Part shown: positions 57,386 to 64,000 of the stretch, piece after piece
How positions within the stretch are numbered: the first letter of the stretch is position 1
How the letters are laid out: each line of letters opens with the position of its first letter
Assembly (NCBI RefSeq): GCF_011765625.1
Contig: NZ_CP050313.1
Span: 3,096,501 to 3,160,500, forward strand
Length of the DNA: 64,000 nucleotides
Reading direction: 5' to 3'
Source: Shewanella aestuarii
GTDB taxonomy: Bacteria > Pseudomonadota > Gammaproteobacteria > Enterobacterales > Shewanellaceae
Translations under genes and position numbers: made by a program
Notes under the pieces: model-generated
Database searches by the model: none
Told to the model about the DNA's origin: nothing
Seen by the model: the letters and a program-made list of their open reading frames with translations, nothing else

Positions 57386-58576
57386 ATGAATACACACCAG
57401 CCGCAACTAACAAGTACTCAACTTAGCCAACTTGCCCAACAGATAAAAAAATGGGGTAAAGAGTTGGGGTTTGCGCATATTGGCATTACAGACCTTGACT
57501 TAACGGAGCACGAGCCTAAATTACAAACTTGGCTTGATAACGGCTTTCATGGTGACATGGGCTATATGGCCAATCACGGTATGATGCGTGCAAGGCCAGC
57601 CGAACTGCATCCTGGCTCTATCCGTGTCATTAGTGCACGAATGGATTACTTACCTCCTGAAGCTGGGTTTGCGACTAACCTTAGTGATCCTAATCTGGGT
57701 TATATATCTCGTTATGCTGGTGGACGTGATTACCATAAATTAATGCGTCAACGACTTAAAAAGCTAGGCGACAAAATTGCAGAGCATTGCCAAACACTTA
57801 ATTTCAGCCAAACAGATTTTCGTCCTTTTGTTGATTCCGCTCCCATTTTAGAGAGGCCTCTAGCAGCTAAAGCGGGGCTTGGCTGGACTGGCAAACATTC
57901 GTTAATTCTACACCCTGATGCTGGTAGTTGGTTTTTTCTAGGTGAACTACTCATTAACTTACCATTACCCACAGACATCCCGATAGTAGAAGGGTGCAAT
58001 ACCTGTGTTGCCTGTATCAAATCTTGCCCAACCAATGCGATTGTTGCCCCTTATGTGGTTGATGGAAAACGCTGTATTTCATATTTAACCATTGAGTTAC
58101 AAAGCGCCATTCCTGAAGAATTTAGACCACTGATTGGCAATCGTATTTACGGTTGTGATGATTGCCAATTAGTCTGCCCAGTGAATGCCAGAGCGCCACT
58201 CACAAATGAGCACGATTTTCATACTCGATCGCCATTAGTTCAACCTAAATTATTAGATTTATTCGCCTGGTCTGAACAAGAGTTTTTAACTAAAACCGAA
58301 GGTAGCGCTATTCGTCGCCTTGGACATAAACGTTGGTTACGCAACATTGCTGTTGCATTAGGCAATGCCCCTGCCGATCCGCACATTATTGAAGCTTTAA
58401 CTCAAAAACTAACATCTGCAGAAGTGGATGAATTAATTATCGAGCATATTGAATGGGCCTTAACCCAGCAACAACAAAAGCTAACCAGTCCAATTAGTGC
58501 TGAAGAAGCATCACAAAAGCGTAAAATCCAGCGCGTGATCCGCAGTGTACAAAAAGGCTTACCTAGAGATGCCTAA
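57386..58576 (+). CDS. queG: Epoxyqueuosine reductase
   Basis: QueG carries out the last step of queuosine tRNA modification, reducing epoxyqueuosine with the help of cobalamin and two [4Fe-4S] clusters. The 396-residue protein has YHKLMRQRLKKLG, the catalytic-Asp segment FVDSAPILERPLA, GWTGKHSLI, and the ferredoxin-type cluster ligands CNTCVACIKSCP and CDDCQLVCP. The C-terminal HEAT-like helices follow. It is another cobalamin-using enzyme in this window. Confidence 0.94.
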   Translation: MNTHQPQLTSTQLSQLAQQIKKWGKELGFAHIGITDLDLTEHEPKLQTWLDNGFHGDMGYMANHGMMRARPAELHPGSIRVISARMDYLPPEAGFATNLSDPNLGYISRYAGGRDYHKLMRQRLKKLGDKIAEHCQTLNFSQTDFRPFVDSAPILERPLAAKAGLGWTGKHSLILHPDAGSWFFLGELLINLPLPTDIPIVEGCNTCVACIKSCPTNAIVAPYVVDGKRCISYLTIELQSAIPEEFRPLIGNRIYGCDDCQLVCPVNARAPLTNEHDFHTRSPLVQPKLLDLFAWSEQEFLTKTEGSAIRRLGHKRWLRNIAVALGNAPADPHIIEALTQKLTSAEVDELIIEHIEWALTQQQQKLTSPISAEEASQKRKIQRVIRSVQKGLPRDA

Positions 58577-58611
58577 CTCAAAGAGGAGGGCAACCTCCCC
58601 CTAAAATAGGA

Positions 58612-58818
58612 TTAATCTTCTAAGGTAAACCCAACCTTCACCGTTACCTGCCAATGGGCAACTAAACCTTCTTCTAAGTGACCTCGCGTTTCAACCACTT
58701 GAAACCATCTTAAATGTTTAAGCGATTTATTGGCCTGTGCAATCGCATTTTTAATCGCCTCATCAGTGCCTATGGGAGAAGACCCCACTAATTCAATAAC
58801 CTTGTATGTATGACTCAT
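58612..58818 (-). CDS. Dodecin-family flavin-binding protein
   Basis: A 68-residue protein with the dodecin fold: [25 protein letters not shown], then the flavin-contact segment [16 protein letters not shown] and the final strand [12 protein letters not shown]. Dodecins form 12-mers that store or buffer riboflavin, FMN or related compounds. The Trp in LRW is the flavin-stacking residue of the family. It is a single gene, convergent with queG. Confidence 0.92.
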   Translation of the reverse strand: MSHTYKVIELVGSSPIGTDEAIKNAIAQANKSLKHLRWFQVVETRGHLEEGLVAHWQVTVKVGFTLED

Positions 58819-59010
58819 CTTTATGCCCTCTAGTAACCGTGAATATCATTGAGTATAGGCAAAAAACCATCAATTGAGACATTAACCTAGGCTAACAACT
58901 AAACCCTCGGCTCCTTCAATTGATGACTAAAGCAGCAAAAACTGTAGCTTTAGCACCATTGTCATCATGAATTGCTAAAATAAGGTTACTTTTTTGTAAA
59001 AAAATTACAC

Positions 59011-59034
59011 AGGCGTCTGGACGTCTAGAAGTTT
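59011..59034 (+). promoter_or_regulatory. Candidate MetJ operator upstream of metR
   Basis: Three abutting boxes resemble AGACGTCT: AGGCGTCT (7/8), GGACGTCT (7/8) and AGAAGTTT (6/8), 75-98 bp before the metR ATG. It is the strongest MetJ-type array in the window. Confidence 0.75.
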
Positions 59035-59060
59035 ACTGTGTTAATCTGCTGTCAAGTAAT

Positions 59061-59073
59061 TGAAAGCTGTTTA
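59061..59073 (+). promoter_or_regulatory. Possible MetR autoregulatory site
   Basis: TGAAAGCTGTTTA matches the MetR consensus TGAANNNNNTTCA with one mismatch and lies 36 bp before the metR ATG, a position suited to autorepression. Confidence 0.35.
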
Positions 59074-59108
59074 TCGGCTAGTTGAGTAAGTTTCATGTGG
59101 GGTAAGTA

Positions 59109-60011
59109 ATGATAGAGCTTAGACATCTTCGCACTTTAGTAGCATTAAAAGAAAGTGGCAGCTTAGCGGGTGCAGCTAAAAAACGCTTTGTAACTCAATC
59201 GGCACTTTCTCATCAAATTAAAGAACTCGAAACCCGCATTAATTCAGCCATTTTTGTACGTAAAAGCAAGCCATTAGCCTTTACCCATGAAGGGGCTCGC
59301 TTATTAAACTTAGCTGAAGAAATTTTGCCTAAGGTTATAGCGACAGAGTTTGATTTAAAACGCGGTTTAGAAGGCACAGAACAGCAGCTCAAGCTAGGGA
59401 TTGAATGCCGCAGCGGTATGAAATGGTTAGCACCAGCAATCGAAGCATTTCAACATCAAGTCCCAAATACCTCTGTAGAGATTGCAAATAAACACTTAAC
59501 AGAGTCGCTTAATGCCCTCGAAAGCGGCAGTTTAGATATTGTACTCACCTCTGCGCCCGTCCCTGGCCATACGCTTGCTTATCAACATTTATTTGATGTT
59601 GAAATTAAGCTTGTGGTTGCCAATGACAATCCTTTGGCCAGCCAAGTATATGTTACGCCTGCACAATTGGCTGATACCCCACTATTAAGCTTTGCAGCAC
59701 CTCTTAATAGTCTAGATATCTATAAGTACTTTCTAGAGCCAGCAGGCATCAAACCCGGCGAGCAAAAACAATGTGAGTTAAGCTCAGTATTAGTGCAACG
59801 AGTTGCCTGTAACGATGGCGTTGCAGCCCTTCCGGCTTGGTCACTCAAAGAGCTTCAAGGATTAGGTGTAAGCGCAGTTAAATTGGGGGCTGAAGGGCTT
59901 AAAAAGCCTGTATTTGGAGCCTACAGACGCGATGCCACTAACGCAAACCTTATCCAAAAATGGTTAGAATTAGTGGCACAAGAAGGTTTGCAATTACAGC
60001 GGGTTAATTAA
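59109..60011 (+). CDS. metR: LysR-type regulator MetR
   Basis: A 300-residue LysR-family activator of methionine-biosynthesis genes that uses homocysteine as co-inducer. The N terminus (MIELRHLRTLVALKESGSLAGAAKKRFVTQSALSHQIKELE) and IFVRKSKPL closely follow E. coli MetR, and the effector domain contains LKLGIECRSGMKWLAPA. The upstream MetJ array supports the assignment. Its 3' end overlaps the converging HDOD gene by 18 bp. Confidence 0.9.
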   Translation: MIELRHLRTLVALKESGSLAGAAKKRFVTQSALSHQIKELETRINSAIFVRKSKPLAFTHEGARLLNLAEEILPKVIATEFDLKRGLEGTEQQLKLGIECRSGMKWLAPAIEAFQHQVPNTSVEIANKHLTESLNALESGSLDIVLTSAPVPGHTLAYQHLFDVEIKLVVANDNPLASQVYVTPAQLADTPLLSFAAPLNSLDIYKYFLEPAGIKPGEQKQCELSSVLVQRVACNDGVAALPAWSLKELQGLGVSAVKLGAEGLKKPVFGAYRRDATNANLIQKWLELVAQEGLQLQRVN

Positions 60012-60734
60012 CAATCCTCGCTTAGAAAGCACCCTGCGTAACAACAACCCTGCTGAGTCAGGGTTACTTGTTTGGCTTAAATTATGAGCTATCATAAATT
60101 CACTGCGTAAATCATCGTCTAGCCCCAGTGATTCAAATGCCTCAATCGATAATGTTTGCTGATGATTATCAATTAATGACTTGATCACCTTTAGCGATAT
60201 CGGTCTTTCTAATTCACTATTTAAATAAGCAAATGCGGTTAAGGTAATGACTTGGCCAAAGACACTAAATAAGGCTAGCGTCTGCATTTCATCTGCATCA
60301 ATTTTCAGTCCAGAGCCTTTTTCGTTTTCTTCTCGTAGTAGCGAAATGGTATCAACGGCAATTACTTCATTTAACTGCCAATACCCTTTAACTAGCTTTT
60401 TATAGGGTTCTTCTAATGAATCTAAGCGCTCTTTCAAATAAAACGAAAAGGCATAACGGTATATGTTCACTTGCCCTAAGCGAATAAGGGCATCTTTAAT
60501 ACTCCGGTTTTTTGTTGATACCACGCCTGCTGTTTGGGCTGTATTGCTACGCATTAATAAATGCGCAGCTAATGCCGGATCCTCCGACACGGTATCGTTA
60601 ATAACACGAATATCAGCTTCATTAAGTAATGCTTTTTTCAATGGTGCCAGAATACCACGGCGACCAATAACTTGTTCTTCATTAGCGATAATTGCTCTAA
60701 CGTGTGTTAACACTTGTTGCTCAAGATTTGTCAT
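59994..60734 (-). CDS. HDOD domain protein
   Basis: A 246-residue protein with an HDOD output/signalling domain: VSEDPALAAHLLMRSNTAQ, then SIKDALIRLGQVNIYRYAFSFYL. The HD metal ligands are not retained, as usual for HDOD. Such proteins act in chemotaxis, c-di-GMP signalling or stress pathways. It overlaps metR convergently at the 3' end. Confidence 0.85.
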   Translation of the reverse strand: MTNLEQQVLTHVRAIIANEEQVIGRRGILAPLKKALLNEADIRVINDTVSEDPALAAHLLMRSNTAQTAGVVSTKNRSIKDALIRLGQVNIYRYAFSFYLKERLDSLEEPYKKLVKGYWQLNEVIAVDTISLLREENEKGSGLKIDADEMQTLALFSVFGQVITLTAFAYLNSELERPISLKVIKSLIDNHQQTLSIEAFESLGLDDDLRSEFMIAHNLSQTSNPDSAGLLLRRVLSKRGLLINPL

Positions 60735-60794
60735 AAACCTTATTACCTATAACACTGTGTCGTTGTACATGTTTTCATTTTGAAAAACCTTAGC

Positions 60795-60826
60795 ATAAAA
60801 AAGCCAACAAAAAACTTGTTGGCTTT
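60795..60826 (-). terminator. Terminator of btuB
   Basis: AAAGCCAACAA (60800-60810) pairs with TTGTTGGCTTT (60816-60826); on the minus strand the stem is followed by a T run, 25 bp after the btuB stop. Confidence 0.88.
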
Positions 60827-60850
60827 AAATAGTATAACTAATTTATCAAT

Positions 60851-62845
60851 TTAGAAGCGATAGCTGGTACTTAAACGAAGGTTACGCCCTTCTCCAGGGT
60901 AATAACCACTTCCCCAAATTGAATAATAACCTGCGCTAACATAGTCTTCATCTAACAAATTATCAGCTCGCAAACTCGCAGACCAATGATTACGAGTGTA
61001 ATTGATGGCTATATTCGTTAGCACATAACTGTCAAGTTTAGGGTCAAGGTTAGCATTGTCGCCTTCAATAAAGCGCTCACCAGTATAAGCGCCCTCGGCA
61101 AATACCTGCCAATGGTCATTGATATCATAACTCACATAGCCACGGCCATTATGCTTAGCCACCCAAGACAGTGCCTTACCTTGATTCACACCGTTGGTAA
61201 ACTCGGCATCGATATAGTCATAACTAATCCCAAAGACTAAATCTGATGATACTTGCATATCATATTGCGTACTGACGCCATAACGACGCGATGCTTCAGC
61301 ATTAACGTTAGCACCATCAAACTGACCACCATCAGGCTTTTGTGCACTTGGATCCCAAATGATTTCATCTTCTAAATCTAACCGATAAACATTCACAGTA
61401 AGTTGATGAATAGCGTTAATAAAATCCCAACCCGCTTCATATGATCGCCCAGTTTGAGGCTTTAAGCCAATCACCCCAGGCGAGGTATAAGCTTGTTCAT
61501 CAACCTTAGCGAAGCGAAAGTTTTCATCTGCTCGAACATATACACGATGACCACTGCTGTGACGATAATTCAGACCAAATTCAAATGCATGCGCATCTTG
61601 TTCTAAATCAACTCCATTAGGATAAGCATCGCCATCAACCAAATCATCATCGGCTTGCGCATAGCGACCACCGACGACATACGATAAAGATTGAGTCAGT
61701 GGCACGGTAGCTTGAACATAAGCACTGGTTTGAGTTTGTTGATTACTTCGCCCCCAACTAAATTCTGACTCACCAAGATGATAATCAATGCCGCCAACGA
61801 TATTTAGCTCTCCATTATCAACAACATATTTAGCAATCGCTTTAGGTGAGACGCTGAGCAAGGTTCGATCGTTGCGTCCGTAACCGCCCCATTGGATACT
61901 CTTAGTAGCACTATCGCTATAGCTCACATCAAGGCCAGTATTCCAGTTGTTATTCAACTGATAAAAATAACCACTGCGAACAGCACTGGTTATTTCATGA
62001 ATATAATCTCCTATATTCCATGGATTGGCTTGTCTGGGATCATCGGCTAACTCAGTGCCAGACAACGAACCTGGCGTTTGCCTATCGTTATCGTAATAGC
62101 TGGTTTCAATGAAAAAATCTTGCTTGTCTGCTTGATATTGAACACGACCTAAAACCGAACTGGTTTGACTATCATTTTCATCTCGGTAATTGTCGGACTC
62201 GTTATAACTGGCTGCCAAATAGTAATGCCAAGCCTCATTGATCGCCCCTGACATATCTCCTTTTGCTTCAAGCATATTGAAACTGCCTGTGGCTAATTGC
62301 AAACCACCACCGATATCAGTGGGTGCTTTAGTGATAATATTGATCACCCCGCCCACTGCCTGATCGCCATACAATACCCCAGAGCTGCCTGACAATATTT
62401 CAACACGTTCAATCTGACTCACTGAAATGGCACTTACACTTGGCGCAGCAATATCAATGTTATTCAGTCTACGGCCATCGAGTAAAATTAACGTGTTACT
62501 GGCCGCTTGCGAAGCACTAAACCCTCGCATAGAAAATACCGGGCCGGTGTTGTTATCAGAGATTTGAATGCCACTTTGCCCGCGCAATAAATCACCTAAA
62601 TTGCTGGCACCGCTCATTTGAATATCGCCCGCATCAATCACATTAACATTAGCAGCAATGTTCAATGGATTATTAGGACTACGCCCAATAACAACCAGGG
62701 TTTCATCAACAGAAGATGAATCTATTACCGCTTGTTTTGATGTGGCCTTGCTGTCTAAATCAGCAGCAAAAGCGAATGAAGACAGACTGGTAAGTCCGAA
62801 GATAGCGCTTAATGATAAGGCTAATTTTGTTGGTTTAATACCCAT
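60851..62845 (-). CDS. btuB: Vitamin B12 TonB-dependent receptor
   Basis: A 664-residue outer-membrane receptor: signal peptide (about 1-28, ending SSFAFA), TonB-box-like DETLVVIG, plug domain (VNVIDAGDIQMSGASNLGDLLRGQSG, MRGFSASQAASNTLILLDGRRL, ILSGSSGVLYGDQAVGGVINI), and a barrel ending in LRLSTSYRF. The BtuB assignment rests mainly on the cobalamin riboswitch that precedes it; by sequence alone it would be a generic small-type receptor. It supplies the BtuCD importer encoded about 43 kb away. Confidence 0.87.
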   Translation of the reverse strand: MGIKPTKLALSLSAIFGLTSLSSFAFAADLDSKATSKQAVIDSSSVDETLVVIGRSPNNPLNIAANVNVIDAGDIQMSGASNLGDLLRGQSGIQISDNNTGPVFSMRGFSASQAASNTLILLDGRRLNNIDIAAPSVSAISVSQIERVEILSGSSGVLYGDQAVGGVINIITKAPTDIGGGLQLATGSFNMLEAKGDMSGAINEAWHYYLAASYNESDNYRDENDSQTSSVLGRVQYQADKQDFFIETSYYDNDRQTPGSLSGTELADDPRQANPWNIGDYIHEITSAVRSGYFYQLNNNWNTGLDVSYSDSATKSIQWGGYGRNDRTLLSVSPKAIAKYVVDNGELNIVGGIDYHLGESEFSWGRSNQQTQTSAYVQATVPLTQSLSYVVGGRYAQADDDLVDGDAYPNGVDLEQDAHAFEFGLNYRHSSGHRVYVRADENFRFAKVDEQAYTSPGVIGLKPQTGRSYEAGWDFINAIHQLTVNVYRLDLEDEIIWDPSAQKPDGGQFDGANVNAEASRRYGVSTQYDMQVSSDLVFGISYDYIDAEFTNGVNQGKALSWVAKHNGRGYVSYDINDHWQVFAEGAYTGERFIEGDNANLDPKLDSYVLTNIAINYTRNHWSASLRADNLLDEDYVSAGYYSIWGSGYYPGEGRNLRLSTSYRF

Positions 62846-62969
62846 TTACCTTTAACTCCTAAAAGGGAAAATGGGGCAGGAATGTCGCAATAAGCAAATA
62901 TCACCGATAAAAGTGCGCAATGTTTATCACATTTCAAGATCTGCCCACCGAAATCTTAAAATCATCTTT

Positions 62970-63105
62970 AGGGCCGGTCTCCGGACTCAGGTATTCAATA
63001 TCATATATAAAATAATAATATCGGCGAACAGTGCTATGTTGCACACTATCCTAACCTTCACCGTTGCGGGGGCAGTATCAGATTTGCACTGATTTCCCGA
63101 TTATC
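62970..63105 (-). promoter_or_regulatory. Cobalamin riboswitch upstream of btuB
   Basis: The minus strand carries the B12 aptamer core: GGGAAATCAGTGCAAATCTG, then ACTGCCCCCGCAACGGTGAA (B12 box) and, about 75 bases on, CCTGAGTCCGGAGACCGGCC. The order, spacing and near-perfect conserved blocks make this a clear class-I-type cobalamin riboswitch. It precedes btuB by about 125 bases, which hold the expression platform and the AGGAG ribosome site. Confidence 0.96.
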
Positions 63106-63300
63106 TAATCACTTATTATTACAACTCAATGAATAAGCTTTAGCACCACAAAAGATTGACTAGTCATCATGACCAATTGAATCGCGGCAATTATACGGAC
63201 TATGGTAACAACTTGATATACAGATAAGAATTTTATCCCCCAGCTAATCAAGAGTTATTTTCAACTAGCCGTAAAAGTAAAATCCGAAAAAGATCGACCG

Positions 63301-63966
63301 TTAATTATTGGCCATAAAATCACGATAGTTAGTTGCATCTAATGGTGGCTTATTTTCTTTAAAAACTGCAGTACGAATTGATTTATGAATGAGGTATAAG
63401 TCTTCAGCGCCGCTGACGACAGTAAAGTACCCAATTTCACCTTTGGGGACTGTCGAGAAAGTTTTATCAACAAAAATAGATTTGTGATGAATGTTAGGCA
63501 TCACTGTACAACCTAAAATACCATGGACAGCCTTTAAACCTTCCACCTCTGAAGCGCCTAAAACGGTATATACAACCTGACCTTCACAATGTTCTTTATA
63601 AGTATCAGCCATACCGTCGAGAAAAACTTGAGGTTCGATATCATTTGCAAGCCCTTTGAAACCTTGCATACAAACAAGCCCGCTCCAATTGTTTAAGGAT
63701 TCATTCGCTGGAATAAATTCTGCCATAAACATTTCGCCCTGCATTTCGTGAAATGCAAGTTTCCAAGATAACGGTGGTAAAAAACCAAATTTAGATGCGA
63801 AATCGGTAAGTTGCTGAACATCTTTAGGCATTTCGACTTTACCAATGGTCGTGTTTTCGTCACCAAAAATGGTATTTTGAGCGGGAAAAGGATTCGCTGA
63901 TAGTGAGGCAAACGGAATTAAGCAAGCCAAAGTAAGCCAAAATAAATTAACCGCAGAAGGTTTCAT
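63301..63966 (-). CDS. Exported protein of unknown function, 221 aa
   Basis: The N terminus is a signal peptide (MKPSAVNLFWLTLACLIPFASLSA). The mature part of about 195 residues is mixed alpha/beta with three cysteines (LVCMQG, EHCEGQ, LGCTVM) and no recognised motif. It is probably periplasmic. It lies 195 bp upstream of the btuB riboswitch in the same direction, with no sign of shared function. Confidence 0.65.
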   Translation of the reverse strand: MKPSAVNLFWLTLACLIPFASLSANPFPAQNTIFGDENTTIGKVEMPKDVQQLTDFASKFGFLPPLSWKLAFHEMQGEMFMAEFIPANESLNNWSGLVCMQGFKGLANDIEPQVFLDGMADTYKEHCEGQVVYTVLGASEVEGLKAVHGILGCTVMPNIHHKSIFVDKTFSTVPKGEIGYFTVVSGAEDLYLIHKSIRTAVFKENKPPLDATNYRDFMANN

Positions 63967-64000
63967 TCCATAAAGTCCTTTCAGTCAACTAATCAAATAC

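Overview
The window looks like a chromosomal segment of a Shewanella-type marine gammaproteobacterium. Reasons: moderate-to-low GC, a hyp hydrogenase-maturation locus, a tiny periplasmic multiheme c-type cytochrome, large TonB-dependent receptors, several GGDEF proteins, a DUF4447/SUKH pair, and a cobalamin cluster laid out cobC-btuD-btuC-cobT-cobS-cobU-cobQ-cobO beside metH. The genus is an inference from gene content; no rRNA or tRNA gene was recognised.

Layout. 1-750: end of hypE, hypA and a small His-containing membrane protein. 0.8-3.2 kb: EcsC-like protein, PpiB, MarR regulator. 3.4-7.4 kb: a minus-strand proline operon (small membrane protein, putP, proB, proA) in which putP carries a one-base frameshift in a G run. 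7.8-9.1 kb: an outer-membrane porin with a long 5' hairpin. 9.4-12.1 kb: an accessory island with two integron attC sites, an intact gene cassette coding for an MreB subdomain-I-like protein, and a tandem array of structured 137-bp repeats whose hairpin loops show GGA. 12.15-19.6 kb: cobalamin salvage/uptake operon with a B12 riboswitch and a 22-codon coupled leader ORF. 19.7-23.5 kb: metH behind MetR and MetJ sites. 23.8-30 kb: TPR-GGDEF protein, a complete IS3-family element with 3-bp target duplication, a 10-copy heptamer repeat, CoA-transferase, PAS-GGDEF protein. 30-43 kb: EF-G-like GTPase, HopJ-family protein, pirin, degenerate GGDEF protein, ChrR-like double cupin, PbpG, RpiA, chemoreceptor, ECF sigma/anti-sigma/DUF4097 operon, triheme cytochrome, RsuA. 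43.7-55 kb: M13 peptidase, SUKH and DUF4447, GST, TonB receptor, divergent NRAMP transporter, YehS, NAD-malic enzyme, DUF3069-like protein. 55-64 kb: second TPR-GGDEF paralogue, QueG, dodecin, MetR, HDOD protein, riboswitch-controlled BtuB, and an unknown exported protein.

How the genes connect. Much of the window concerns vitamin B12: uptake across the outer membrane (BtuB) and inner membrane (BtuCD), nucleotide-loop assembly and salvage (CobO/Q/U/S/T/C), and two B12-dependent or B12-linked enzymes (MetH, QueG). Both uptake units sit behind cobalamin riboswitches. Methionine control overlays this: metH and metR, about 39 kb apart, each have tandem MetJ-type boxes, and metH also has a perfect MetR half-site palindrome that overlaps the start of cobC. 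A second theme is cyclic-di-GMP and sensing (four GGDEF proteins, one clearly degenerate, plus a chemoreceptor and an HDOD protein). The most unusual segment is the integron remnant with the MreB-domain cassette and the adjoining GGA-hairpin array.
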